Below are positions 1 through 7,793 of a stretch of DNA of 64,000 nucleotides, one piece after another. Each line of letters starts with the position of its first letter. Within the stretch, counting starts at the first letter, position 1. The notes under the pieces were generated by a model that worked only from the letters and a program-made list of their open reading frames with translations, had not been told where the DNA came from and ran no database searches. The position numbers were made by a program, and so were the translations under genes. This DNA is from Actinomycetota bacterium (GTDB lineage: Bacteria; Actinomycetota; UBA4738; HRBIN12): positions 190,922-254,921 of the forward strand of contig BPGL01000001.1 of the NCBI GenBank assembly GCA_026003015.1, given 5' to 3'.

Positions 1-1
1 T

Positions 2-205
2 GAGGTCCTGGGCGGCGGAGAGGACTACGAGCTCCTCGCGACCCTTCCCCCGCCGGCCGTCCCGACGGCGCGGGACGAGGTCGCGGCCCTCGGAACCGCG
101 CTCACCTGCGTCGGAGAGATCGTTGCCGGCGCGGGCGTGATCGCCGTCGACGCGGAGGGCGGCGCGGCGCCGCTGCCGCCCGTCGGCTGGGACCACCTCG
201 CGTGA
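2..205 (+). CDS. thiL: Thiamine-monophosphate kinase, C-terminal end only
   Basis: The reading frame is open from the window edge and gives the last 67 residues. It contains GGGEDYELL, the conserved C-terminal motif of ThiL, and ends in GWDHLA, the usual family ending. ThiL phosphorylates thiamine monophosphate to the pyrophosphate cofactor in the cytoplasm. The N-terminal ATP-binding part lies outside the window. Placement just before the rpmB/recG divergence is common in Actinomycetota. Identity rests on the short tail only. Confidence 0.85.
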   Translation, partial: EVLGGGEDYELLATLPPPAVPTARDEVAALGTALTCVGEIVAGAGVIAVDAEGGAAPLPPVGWDHLA

Positions 206-278
206 GCCGCGAGGGACCGCGCCCGGGGGTGAGCCGTCACGGATCGACGCCGTGGGGGCGGGCCGGTCGGCGGCCGGG

Positions 279-476
279 TCAGCCGCGGGCGGGTCGGACG
301 ACCTTGCCGGCCTTGATGCAGCTCGTGCAGGCGTGGATCCGGCGCGGCACCCCGTCGACGAGGGCCCGCACGCGCTGCACGTTCGGGTTCCAACGGCGGT
401 TGTTCCGCTTGTGGGAGAACGTCACCGCCTTGCCGAACCAGGGGCGCTTCCCGCAGAGGTCGCACACGGCTGCCAT
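279..476 (-). CDS. rpmB: 50S ribosomal protein L28 (zinc-binding form)
   Basis: This 65-residue protein of the large ribosomal subunit starts MAAVCDLCGKRP and contains SHKRNNRRWNPNVQ, the L28 core. Two CXXC pairs (CDLC near residue 5 and CTSC near residue 50) mark the zinc-binding form, which in many actinobacteria coexists with a cysteine-free copy used under zinc starvation; the second copy is not in this window. The gene is divergent from recG across 75 bases. A TACCCT box on the minus strand ends nine bases before the ATG, so its mRNA is probably almost leaderless. Confidence 0.95.
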   Translation of the reverse strand: MAAVCDLCGKRPWFGKAVTFSHKRNNRRWNPNVQRVRALVDGVPRRIHACTSCIKAGKVVRPARG

Positions 477-485
477 GGGCCTTCG

Positions 486-491
486 AGGGTA
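486..491 (-). promoter_or_regulatory. Putative -10 box of rpmB
   Basis: On the minus strand this reads TACCCT, a match to TAnnnT, nine bases before the rpmB start codon. The spacing predicts a transcript with almost no leader. No convincing -35 element is visible. Confidence 0.4.
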
Positions 492-551
492 GCAGACGGG
501 CTCGGGCCGAGGGTCGTCGCGCCGCCGTGGTAGAACGGCCGCAGCCGTGAG

Positions 552-2759
552 GTGCCGTCCGTGCCCCTGCGCCTGAGCGACCCGATCGTCGCGATCGACC
601 GCCGCCTGGCTTCGCGCCGGCAGGGCACCGACCAGCGTGCGCCGACCGCGCACGTGGCCCTCGCCGAGGGCCTGGGCCTTCGGACCGTCGCCGATCTCCT
701 CCACCACTACCCCCGTCGCTACATCGATCGCTCGACCGTCGTTGCGGTCCGGGCGCTTCGCGTCGGCGAGCACCAGACGACGATCGCGCGCGTGCGCTCG
801 GTCGCCCGCCGTCGCACGCGTCAACACCGCACGATCGTGACGGTGACGCTCGGCGACGCGTCGGGGGTCGTGGACCTGGTGTTCTTCAACCAGCCGTGGA
901 TCGCGACCCTGTACCGGCCCGGCCTCGAGGTCGCCGTGTCCGGCGTCGTCGTCCGCTACGGGCGTCGGCTGCAGTTCCAGAACTTCGAGGTCGAGATCCT
1001 GCGTGGCGAGGAGCAGGACCTCGTGCACACCGGGCGGATCACGCCGGTGCACCCGGCGACGGACGGGATCTCCCCGCGCACGATCCGCGAGCTCGTCCAC
1101 CGCGCGCTCGAGCGCCTGCCGCGGATCGAGGACCCGGTCCCCGAGGCGATCCGCGCGGCCGAGGGGCTGATCGACCGCGACCGGGCGCTGCGCTGGATCC
1201 ACTTCCCCGAGGACGACGAGCAGCTCGCGCGCGCCCGCGAGCGCCTCACGTTCGACGAGCTGTTCGTCCTGGAGCTCGGCGTCGGCTACCGCAAGCGTCG
1301 CCTCGCCGCGGCGGCGGTCGGCGTGCGCCACGAGCCCGCCCCTGCGCTGGCTCGGCGCTTCCTCGAGCTGCTGCCCGTGGAGCCGACGAAGGCCCAGCTG
1401 CGGGCGATCGAGGAGATCTCCGCGCAGATGGCCCGCCCGACGCCCATGAACGCCCTGCTGCAGGGCGACGTGGGGTCGGGCAAGACCCTCGTGGCCGTGC
1501 ACGCCGCCCTCGTCGCGATCGGGTCCGGCCACCAGGCCGCGATCATGGCGCCGACCGAGGTGCTGGCCGCGCAGCACGCCCGCTCCGTGGCGAGCCTGCT
1601 CCACGGCGTGGGCGGGCGTCCGCTGCTCGAGCAGGGACCGGGGCCCGGCGGGCCCCAGGCGTCGCTGTTCGACGAGCCCGCCTCCCCGGAGCCCTCCGTC
1701 ACCTACGCGCTGCTCACCGGCTCGACCCCGGCTCGGGAGCGCGAGCGGATCCTCGCCGCGGCCGCCGACGGGGCCCTCGACCTGCTCGTGGGCACGCACG
1801 CGCTGATCCAAGAGGGCGTGGCGTTCGCCGACCTCTCCCTCGCCGTCGTGGACGAGCAGCACCGATTCGGCCTGCACCAGCGGATGGCCCTGCGCTCGAA
1901 GGGTCGCGGCGAGATCGACACGCTGATCCTCACCGCGACCCCCATCCCCCGGACGCTCGCGCTCACCTACTACGGCGACCTCGACGTGGTCGTGCTCGAC
2001 GAGCTGCCGGCCGGGCGCCAGCCGGTCCGGACGCTCGCCGCGCGCACCGAGCTCGAACGCGCCCGCGCCTACGACCTCGTCCGCGCCGAGGTCGAGGCCG
2101 GCCACCAGGCCTTCGTCGTGTGCGCGGCGATCGACGAGGACAACCGCACCCAGGTTCGCGCGGCCGAGTCCGAGGCGGCGCGCCTGGCGACCGAGGTGTT
2201 CCCCGACCTGCGCGTCGCCCTGCTCCACGGTCGCATGCCGGCCCGCGAGAAGGAGCGGGTGATGGAAGCGTTCCGCTCAGGCGCGGCCGACGTGCTGATC
2301 GCCACCACCGTCATCGAGGTCGGCGTCGACGTCCCGAACGCGACCGTGATGCTCGTCGAGGACGCGGATCGCTTCGGCCTGGCTCAGCTGCACCAGCTCA
2401 GGGGCCGGATCGGGCGCGGTGCGGCGGCCGCCACGTGCGTGCTGTTCGACGGCTCCGATCCGACGAACCTCGAGGCGAGAGCGCGGATCGACGCGATGGT
2501 GCGCACGACCGACGGGTTCGAGCTGGCCGACGAGGACCTGCGGCTGCGCGGGGAGGGCACGCTGTTCGACGTCCGCCAGTCGGGGATGCCCGACCTCCGC
2601 CTCGCGCGCCTGGCCGACGACCTCGAGCTCGTCAAGCGAGCCCGGGCCCGCGCGTTCGGGCTGCTCGACGCGGACCCGAGCCTGGAGCGCCATCCCGCCC
2701 TGCTCGACGAGCTTCGTGCGCGGTTCGCGCGGTCGATCGACTGGCTCTTCGCCTCCTGA
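552..2759 (+). CDS. recG: ATP-dependent DNA helicase RecG
   Basis: RecG regresses stalled replication forks and branch-migrates recombination intermediates. The 735-residue length fits the family. An N-terminal wedge/OB region (about residues 1-280) is followed by the superfamily 2 helicase core: Walker A GDVGSGKT near residue 306, the DEQHRFG box II near residue 434, a TATPIPRTLAL box III, and the C-terminal HQLRGRIGRG motif followed by DLRLRGEGTLFD, typical of RecG. A GTG start at 552 is used here; another GTG nine bases downstream is equally possible. rsmD follows after 73 bases. Confidence 0.95.
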   Translation: MPSVPLRLSDPIVAIDRRLASRRQGTDQRAPTAHVALAEGLGLRTVADLLHHYPRRYIDRSTVVAVRALRVGEHQTTIARVRSVARRRTRQHRTIVTVTLGDASGVVDLVFFNQPWIATLYRPGLEVAVSGVVVRYGRRLQFQNFEVEILRGEEQDLVHTGRITPVHPATDGISPRTIRELVHRALERLPRIEDPVPEAIRAAEGLIDRDRALRWIHFPEDDEQLARARERLTFDELFVLELGVGYRKRRLAAAAVGVRHEPAPALARRFLELLPVEPTKAQLRAIEEISAQMARPTPMNALLQGDVGSGKTLVAVHAALVAIGSGHQAAIMAPTEVLAAQHARSVASLLHGVGGRPLLEQGPGPGGPQASLFDEPASPEPSVTYALLTGSTPARERERILAAAADGALDLLVGTHALIQEGVAFADLSLAVVDEQHRFGLHQRMALRSKGRGEIDTLILTATPIPRTLALTYYGDLDVVVLDELPAGRQPVRTLAARTELERARAYDLVRAEVEAGHQAFVVCAAIDEDNRTQVRAAESEAARLATEVFPDLRVALLHGRMPAREKERVMEAFRSGAADVLIATTVIEVGVDVPNATVMLVEDADRFGLAQLHQLRGRIGRGAAAATCVLFDGSDPTNLEARARIDAMVRTTDGFELADEDLRLRGEGTLFDVRQSGMPDLRLARLADDLELVKRARARAFGLLDADPSLERHPALLDELRARFARSIDWLFAS

Positions 2760-2816
2760 GGCGCCCGGGGCCGGTGGGCTGCCGACGTCGCCGGACAAGA
2801 CGCCGCGGGCGGGCGT

Positions 2817-2822
2817 TAGGCT
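2817..2822 (+). promoter_or_regulatory. Putative -10 box of rsmD-coaD
   Basis: TAGGCT lies ten bases before the rsmD ATG in the 73-base gap after recG. It fits the TAnnnT boxes seen before many starts here and predicts a very short leader. The -35 region is not recognisable. Confidence 0.35.
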
Positions 2823-2832
2823 CGGACCTCGG

Positions 2833-3420
2833 ATGCGCGTGATCGCGGGCTCGGCGCGGGGCACCCGCCTCGTCGTTCCCCCGGGCGGCGCCACCCGGCC
2901 GGTCGCCGACCGCGTCCGCGAGGGCCTGTTCGCGAGCCTGGGGGAGCGGGTGGTGGGGGCGGTGTGCCTCGACCTGTTCGCCGGCAGCGGCGCCCTGGGG
3001 ATCGAGGCGCTCTCGCGCGGGGCGGCGGCCTGCACGTTCGTGGATCGTTCGCGGGCCGCCGCGCGCGCGATCGAGGAGAACCTCGCACGCACGGGCCTCG
3101 GCGCGCGGGCCCGGGTCGTGGTGCGCGACGTCGCGGGGTTCCTGCGTCACCGCCCCTCGGGGATGCCGCCCGTGGACCTCGCCTTCGTCGACCCCCCGTG
3201 GGCGCTCGAGCCGACGCACGTCGCGGCCATCGCCCGGTCGCTGGAGCGCGGATGGCTCGCCGGTCGGGGCGTCGTCGTGCTGACCCGGGGTCATAAGGGC
3301 TTGCTGCCAGCGGTTCCGCTAGACTGGAGCGCCCAACGGCGACTCCGGTACGGAGACAGCCTCGTGATCGTGTACCAGCGGGCCGGCCGGAAGGTCGGCC
3401 GGGAGGTCGGATGGGCCTGA
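2833..3420 (+). CDS. rsmD: 16S rRNA (guanine966-N2)-methyltransferase RsmD
   Basis: RsmD methylates the 2-amino group of G966 in 16S rRNA during 30S assembly, using S-adenosylmethionine. The 195-residue protein starts MRVIAGSARGTRL, the canonical family start. It carries the SAM-binding motif LDLFAGSGALGIEAL near residues 46-60 and the catalytic motif FVDPPW (DPPY-type) near residue 120. The start is the first ATG giving this conserved N-terminus. Its last ten bases overlap coaD, so the two are probably translationally coupled, as in many bacteria. Confidence 0.95.
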   Translation: MRVIAGSARGTRLVVPPGGATRPVADRVREGLFASLGERVVGAVCLDLFAGSGALGIEALSRGAAACTFVDRSRAAARAIEENLARTGLGARARVVVRDVAGFLRHRPSGMPPVDLAFVDPPWALEPTHVAAIARSLERGWLAGRGVVVLTRGHKGLLPAVPLDWSAQRRLRYGDSLVIVYQRAGRKVGREVGWA

Positions 3421-3896
3421 CCGCGCTGTGTCCGGGGACATTCGACCCCGTGACCAACGGACACCTCGACATCATCGAGCGGACGAGCCGCTCGTTCGCC
3501 GCCGTGGTCGTCGGGGTGCTGGAGAACCCGTCGAAGCAACCCCTGTTCAGCGTCCAGGAGCGGGTCGAGCTCCTGCGCGAGGCCGTGCGGGGCCTGGACA
3601 ACGTGCGCGTCGGCTCGTTCCACGGGCTCCTCGTCGACCACGCCCGCGCCCAGGGCGCGCACGTGATCGTCAAGGGCCTGCGCGCGGTCTCGGACTACGA
3701 GTACGAGATCCAGATGGCCCAGATGAACCTGCGGATCGGCGGGATCGAGACGCTGTTCATGCCGACGAATCCGATGTGGTCGTTCCTGTCGTCCTCCCTC
3801 GTCAAGGAGGTCGCGCGCTTCGGGGGCGACGTGGAGGGGCTCGTCCCCGACCACGTCCGCAAGGCGCTCGTCGAGCGGCTCGGAGGCGGTGGGTAG
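3411..3896 (+). CDS. coaD: Phosphopantetheine adenylyltransferase
   Basis: CoaD transfers AMP from ATP to 4'-phosphopantetheine, the penultimate step of coenzyme A synthesis. The 161-residue length is normal. The N-terminus MGLTALCPGTFDPVTNGHLD contains the TxGH nucleotide-binding motif (TNGH), and ...NPMWSFLSSSLVKEVA contains the ISSSLVKE-like signature. The ATG start overlaps the end of rsmD by ten bases. The next gene begins directly after the stop codon, so rsmD, coaD and the following genes form one operon. Confidence 0.97.
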   Translation: MGLTALCPGTFDPVTNGHLDIIERTSRSFAAVVVGVLENPSKQPLFSVQERVELLREAVRGLDNVRVGSFHGLLVDHARAQGAHVIVKGLRAVSDYEYEIQMAQMNLRIGGIETLFMPTNPMWSFLSSSLVKEVARFGGDVEGLVPDHVRKALVERLGGGG

Positions 3897-4460
3897 GTGG
3901 ACATCGCGGGCCGGCTGCAGCAGCTCGAGGAGCTGATCGCCGAGGCGAAGTCCATGCCGCTGTCCTCCTCGGTGCTCGTCAACCGCGAGGAGGTGCTCGA
4001 GCTCGTCCGCGCGATGCAGGAGGATCTGCCCGAGGAGATCAAGCAGGCGCGCTGGGTCGTGCGCGACCGGGAGGAGCTGCTCGCGAAGGCGCGCGCCGAG
4101 GGAGAGCGCATCGTCGCCGCGGCCCAGGAGGAGCAGGCCCGCCTCGCGCGCAAGGAGGAGATCGCCAAGCGTGCGGAGGAGGAGGCCGAGCGGATCCTCG
4201 CCGCCGCGGAGGAGCGTGCCCGTTCGATGCGCGCCGAGGCGGAGGACTACGTCGACGCCAAGCTCGCGCAGTTCGAGGTCGCGCTCCGCCGGATCCTCGA
4301 GGAGGCCCAGTCGGCCACCCGCGCCCTTGCCAAGACCCTCGACCAGGTCGAGGTCGGTCGCGAACGGCTCCGCTCCCAGGCCACGCCGGCCGAGCAGCGG
4401 CTGAGCGCGGAGCCGGCCTCGGAAACGCCCCTGTACGACGAGGACGGGGGGCAGCCGTGA
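3897..4460 (+). CDS. DivIVA-like coiled-coil protein, SepIVA-type
   Basis: The 187-residue protein has a short N-terminal region (MDIAGRLQQLEELIAEAK) and then a long charged alpha-helical stretch rich in Glu, Ala, Arg and Lys from about residue 60 to 150, read as a coiled coil. The tail is low complexity and there is no membrane segment. In mycobacteria the equivalent gene (Rv2927c, sepIVA), next to the DUF177 gene and rnc, encodes a DivIVA-family division protein; the same position here supports that assignment. It probably organises septum or envelope synthesis from the cytoplasmic side. The GTG start abuts the coaD stop. Confidence 0.75.
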   Translation: MDIAGRLQQLEELIAEAKSMPLSSSVLVNREEVLELVRAMQEDLPEEIKQARWVVRDREELLAKARAEGERIVAAAQEEQARLARKEEIAKRAEEEAERILAAAEERARSMRAEAEDYVDAKLAQFEVALRRILEEAQSATRALAKTLDQVEVGRERLRSQATPAEQRLSAEPASETPLYDEDGGQP

Positions 4461-4981
4461 GGCTGCTCGACGTGCGCGACCTGCTCGGGCACCCCGGCGC
4501 CGTGCGCGAGGAGCGGCTGCGCGAGTCGCTCGAGGGGCTCGAGACCGAGCTCGCGGGGGTCCCCGCGCCGATCGACGCCGACCTCGTGCTCGAGGCCCTC
4601 GTCGAGGGGATCTGCGTGACAGGAACCGTGCGCGGGACGCTCGCCCTGCGCTGCGCGCGGTGCCTCGCCGCGTTCGAGCGGGGGTTCGAGATCCGGGTGC
4701 ACGAGCTGTTCGTGCGCGATGCGGCCGACGACGGCGAGGAGTATCCGTTCGACCCCGAGCGTGGGATCGACCCCGAGCAGATGCTGCGCGACGCGATCGG
4801 CACCGAGCTTCCGTTCGCGCCCCTGTGTCGACCCGACTGCCTGGGGCTGTGCGAGGTGTGCGGCGGGGACCGTAACCTGCGGGAGTGCCCCGGCCACGAG
4901 CGCGTCGACCCGCGCCTGGCCGCCCTGGCCGACCTGCTGCCGCTGCTCGCCGACCCCGACGGCGGCGCCGATCGAGGCTGA
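4457..4981 (+). CDS. DUF177 (YceD) family protein
   Basis: This 174-residue protein belongs to the YceD/DUF177 family, found almost always immediately before rpmF and implicated in 23S rRNA or ribosome maturation. It shows two cysteine pairs typical of the Gram-positive branch: [10 protein letters not shown] near residue 63 and [15 protein letters not shown] near residue 127, which look metal-binding. The GTG start overlaps the stop of the coiled-coil gene (GTGA). rpmF begins 37 bases downstream. Its exact molecular role is not established. Confidence 0.9.
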   Translation: MRLLDVRDLLGHPGAVREERLRESLEGLETELAGVPAPIDADLVLEALVEGICVTGTVRGTLALRCARCLAAFERGFEIRVHELFVRDAADDGEEYPFDPERGIDPEQMLRDAIGTELPFAPLCRPDCLGLCEVCGGDRNLRECPGHERVDPRLAALADLLPLLADPDGGADRG

Positions 4982-5018
4982 CGCTGCGACGAACACCGAC
5001 GAAGAGAAAGGACCCACC

Positions 5019-5195
5019 GTGGCCGTTCCGAAGAAGAAGCACAGCAAGGCGCGGACGGCGCGCCGTCGCGCCGCCTGGAAGGGGGCGGTGCCGCCCTACA
5101 GCGAGTGCCCCCGCTGCCATCGCCCGAAGCTCCCCCACCGGGTGTGCGGGCACTGCGGGACCTACGCGGGGCGGCAGGCCGTGGAGGTCGAGTAG
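5019..5195 (+). CDS. rpmF: 50S ribosomal protein L32
   Basis: The 58-residue protein starts with a GTG codon and reads [18 protein letters not shown], a canonical L32 N-terminus. CPRC and CGHC form a zinc-binding site near residues 31 and 44. The start is supported by a purine-rich GAAAGGA Shine-Dalgarno sequence about eight bases upstream. It lies between DUF177 and rnc, the standard neighbourhood, and rnc starts four bases after its stop. Confidence 0.97.
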   Translation: MAVPKKKHSKARTARRRAAWKGAVPPYSECPRCHRPKLPHRVCGHCGTYAGRQAVEVE

Positions 5196-5199
5196 CGGC

Positions 5200-5928
5200 G
5201 TGCGCCGCGCGGAGGCCGAGGCCCCTCCGGACGCGCTCGACCGCGCCCTCGGCGTGGCGTTCCGCGATCCGCGGCTCCGCCAGGCCGCGCTCACGCACCG
5301 CTCCTTCGCCTTCGAGCAGGGCCTGGGGGTCACGAACGAGCGGCTCGAGTTCCTCGGTGATGCCGTGCTCGGCCTCGTCGTGACCGACATGGCCTACCGC
5401 GCCTTCCCCGAGCTTCCGGAGGGCAACCTCGCGAAGCTGCGCGCCGCGGTCGTGAACATGGCCGCGCTCGCCGACGTCGCCCGCTCCCTCGGCCTCGGGC
5501 AGCTCCTGCTGCTCGGCAAGGGCGAGGAGCGCAGCGGTGGGCGCGACAAGGCGAGCATCCTGGCTGACGCGCTCGAGGCCGTCTTCGGCGCCGTCTACCT
5601 GGACCGCGGCCTCGACGTCGCCCGAGAGCTCATCGAGCGGCTGTTCCGGCCTCGGATGGAGGCCTACGTGCGGGGTGAGGGCGATCGCGACTACAAGACG
5701 CTCCTGCAGGAGCTGTCCTCCCAGGAGCTCCGTTCGATGCCGGAGTACCGGGTCGACGAGCGTGGCCCGGACCACGAGAAGGAGTTCACGGCGACGGTGT
5801 TCGTCGGCGGCGAGCCCCTCGGAACGGGGGTCGGGCGCTCGAAGAAGGAAGCCGAGCAGCAGGCCGCGCGGGAGGCCTTCGAGCGGATCACCGGCCGAGG
5901 CCGTGGCCCCGAGGTCGAGGAGCGCTGA
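5200..5928 (+). CDS. rnc: Ribonuclease III
   Basis: RNase III cuts double-stranded RNA, including rRNA precursors and mRNA hairpins; the rpsO-pnp hairpin near 53.6 kb is a plausible substrate. The 242-residue protein has the catalytic signature [13 protein letters not shown] near residues 46-58, a second acidic cluster [13 protein letters not shown] near residue 120, and a C-terminal double-stranded-RNA-binding domain (YKTLLQEL to [14 protein letters not shown], about 165-230). The GTG start four bases after rpmF keeps tight operon spacing and gives a short N-terminus. mutM follows after five bases. Confidence 0.96.
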   Translation: MRRAEAEAPPDALDRALGVAFRDPRLRQAALTHRSFAFEQGLGVTNERLEFLGDAVLGLVVTDMAYRAFPELPEGNLAKLRAAVVNMAALADVARSLGLGQLLLLGKGEERSGGRDKASILADALEAVFGAVYLDRGLDVARELIERLFRPRMEAYVRGEGDRDYKTLLQELSSQELRSMPEYRVDERGPDHEKEFTATVFVGGEPLGTGVGRSKKEAEQQAAREAFERITGRGRGPEVEER

Positions 5929-5933
5929 GTCCG

Positions 5934-6776
5934 ATGGAGCTGCCCGAGGTCGAGGTCTTGCGGCGCGACCTCGAGCGCGACGTCGCGGGGCGCAAGATCC
6001 GCGCGGTCGAGGTGAAGAGCTCGCGGAACGCGATGCGCGCGATCCGCCGACACCGGACCCGGAAGGAGTTCGCCGCGCGTCTGGTGGGCCACAAGATCAC
6101 GAGGGTCGAACGCCGCGGCAAGTACCTCCTGCTGACGCTCGACGGGGGCGACGTCCTCGTCGCGCACTTCGGGATGAGCGGGCGGTTCTTGCGCGGAACC
6201 GGCCGGGTGGCGCCCGTGCAGCACACCCACGTGGTGATCACGTTCCAGCAGGGCGGGGACCTGCGCTTCATCGACCCCAGGACCTTCGGCGAGCTGTTCG
6301 TCGCCTCACCCGACGAGCTCGGCAAGCTCAAGGAGCTCCAGCACGTCGCGATCGATCCGCTCGACCAGGTCTTCACGTGGCCGACGTTCCAGTACCTGCT
6401 CGCCGAACGCGCCTCGAAGCTCAAGCCCCTCCTGCTCGACCAGCGGTTCATCAGCGGTCTCGGCAACATCTACTCCGACGAGGTGCTGTTCGCCGCGGGG
6501 CTGCGCTACGACCGCATGAGCGACACGCTGTCCTCCCAGGAGGTGCGCCGCCTGTACCGCGCGATCCAAGAGGTCCTGCAGGAGGCGATCAAGGCGCGGG
6601 GCACCACGCTCGACGACGAGGCCTACGTCGACCTGTACGGCAAGCCCGGCGCCTACCAGCTCGAGCTCAAGGTCTACGGACGTGCGGGGCAACCGTGCCG
6701 GCGGTGTCGAACCCCGATCGAGACCGTGCGGATCTCGCAGCGGACCTCCTACTTCTGTCCGCAGTGCCAGAGCTAG
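5934..6776 (+). CDS. MutM/Fpg-family protein lacking the N-terminal catalytic proline
   Basis: The 280-residue protein has the Fpg fold: ELPEVEVLRRDLER at the N-terminus, RRGKYLLLTL (the Lys57-type DNA-binding lysine) near residue 62, and a C-terminal zinc finger CRRC-X16-CPQC with the conserved arginine in QRTSYF. MutM normally starts MPELPEVE, and the proline exposed after Met removal is the Schiff-base nucleophile. Here the start is MELPEVE, so exactly that residue is missing; the in-frame codons upstream are CTG AGT CCG and offer no ATG-CCG alternative. It may be a non-canonical Fpg-like glycosylase or a DNA-binding relative. Position after rnc is that of mutM in mycobacteria. Confidence 0.85.
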   Translation: MELPEVEVLRRDLERDVAGRKIRAVEVKSSRNAMRAIRRHRTRKEFAARLVGHKITRVERRGKYLLLTLDGGDVLVAHFGMSGRFLRGTGRVAPVQHTHVVITFQQGGDLRFIDPRTFGELFVASPDELGKLKELQHVAIDPLDQVFTWPTFQYLLAERASKLKPLLLDQRFISGLGNIYSDEVLFAAGLRYDRMSDTLSSQEVRRLYRAIQEVLQEAIKARGTTLDDEAYVDLYGKPGAYQLELKVYGRAGQPCRRCRTPIETVRISQRTSYFCPQCQS

Positions 6777-6780
6777 GGGC

Positions 6781-7375
6781 TCACACGACCGCCGCCCCGG
6801 CGGCGCGCATCCGCTCGATGGCCCGCTCGCCGTCGCCGGGCTCGAGGTCGACCGCCCGGATCCCCGACGCGAGGACCGTGACCGGGAAGCCGAGTCGACG
6901 GGCGTCCAGGACCGTCTCGACCACGCAGTAGTCGGTCGCGATCCCGACGACGACGAGGCGCTGCGCCCCGTGTTCGCGCAGGATCCGCTCGAGCTCGGTC
7001 GCCGAAACGTCGCCGCTTCGCGGATCGCGAACGGAAAAGCCCGAGTAGCCGTCCTTGCCGTCGGCGCCCTTGCGCACGATCGGTCCCTCCACGCGCAGGT
7101 CGGGCCGCAGGGCCGCGCCCCACGTGTCCTGCACGCAGTGCACCGGCCACGGGCCGCCGTCGGTCTGGAAGTGAGGCGTGCGCGGCGGATGCCAGTCCTG
7201 CGTGTACGCGACGAGCGCCCCGGCCTCGATCGCGGCCCTCGATCTCGGCGTTCACGAACGGCACGACCTCCTCCGCACCGCGGACGTAGAGGCTGCCTCG
7301 GGGGTCGGCGAAGTCGTTCTGCACGTCGACCACGACGAGGGCGGTCGACGGGTCGTACGGCGGGTGGGTCGGCAT
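6781..7375 (-). CDS. pncA: Nicotinamidase (isochorismatase fold), frame broken by one extra base
   Basis: Nicotinamidase converts nicotinamide to nicotinate for NAD salvage. Two overlapping frames join into one protein: STALVVVDVQNDF with the catalytic Asp, then a metal site DWHP...PHF...WPVHC, catalytic lysine VRKGADGKDGYSGF, and the nucleophile motif GIATDYCVVET. The frames meet near 7236-7240, where one extra C in a CCC run (plus strand) causes the shift; dropping it restores a protein of about 197 residues. The start at 7375 (MPTHPPYD) is preferred over 7384 because a TAGCAT box on the minus strand lies seven bases before it. It converges on mutM. Confidence 0.85.
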
Positions 7376-7382
7376 GTCCTTC

Positions 7383-7388
7383 ATGCTA
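7383..7388 (-). promoter_or_regulatory. Putative -10 box of pncA
   Basis: The minus strand reads TAGCAT seven bases upstream of the preferred start codon at 7375. It overlaps the alternative start at 7384, which argues against that one. Confidence 0.4.
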
Positions 7389-7458
7389 GCCGGCGCTCCG
7401 GCGGGCCCGGGGTCCCCCGACGAGGCCAGGGGCGTCGCCCGTGGCACACTGCATCCCG

Positions 7459-7731
7459 ATGGGCACCGCACGGGTGCGCGTCGTCGTCGACGGGCGGGTC
7501 CAGGGCGTGTTCTTCCGCGCGACCTGCGCCGAGCGGGCGCGGGCGCTCGGGGTGACGGGCTGGGTCCGCAACCTTGCCGACGGGCGCGTCGAGGCGGTCT
7601 TCGAGGGTTCCTCGGAGGCGGTCGACGCCCTCGTCGCCTGGTGCCGTCAGGGGCCGCCGGCGGCGGTCGTTCGCGAGGTCGAGGTCCACGCGGAGCCCCC
7701 GCGCGGGGAGGTCGGGTTCCGGATCCGATGA
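7459..7731 (+). CDS. acyP: Acylphosphatase
   Basis: This 90-residue enzyme hydrolyses acyl phosphates. It carries the two catalytic signatures: GRVQGVFFR (anion-binding arginine) near residue 12 and GWVRNLADGRVEAVFEG with the catalytic asparagine near residue 35. Start at 7459 (MGTARVRVVV) gives the family length; an upstream in-frame GTG at 7441 would add six unconserved residues. It precedes smc, as in mycobacteria. Confidence 0.93.
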   Translation: MGTARVRVVVDGRVQGVFFRATCAERARALGVTGWVRNLADGRVEAVFEGSSEAVDALVAWCRQGPPAAVVREVEVHAEPPRGEVGFRIR

Positions 7732-7778
7732 GGACGAGGAGTTCCGTCGGCTTGCGCGGCCGGGAATCACACCGCTGT

Positions 7779-7784
7779 TAGCAT
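7779..7784 (+). promoter_or_regulatory. Putative -10 box of smc
   Basis: TAGCAT lies nine bases before the smc ATG, with no Shine-Dalgarno sequence between. It predicts a near-leaderless smc transcript. Confidence 0.4.
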
Positions 7785-7793
7785 CCTGCCCGC

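Noticed and set aside
279-2228. Long antisense open frames, for example opposite recG, smc, dxr and rnj
   Set aside because: High GC suppresses stop codons in shadow frames. These translations are Arg/His/Leu-rich low-complexity sequence without motifs, and the opposite frame encodes a clear gene. Only the first 198 bases of this one (rpmB) are real.
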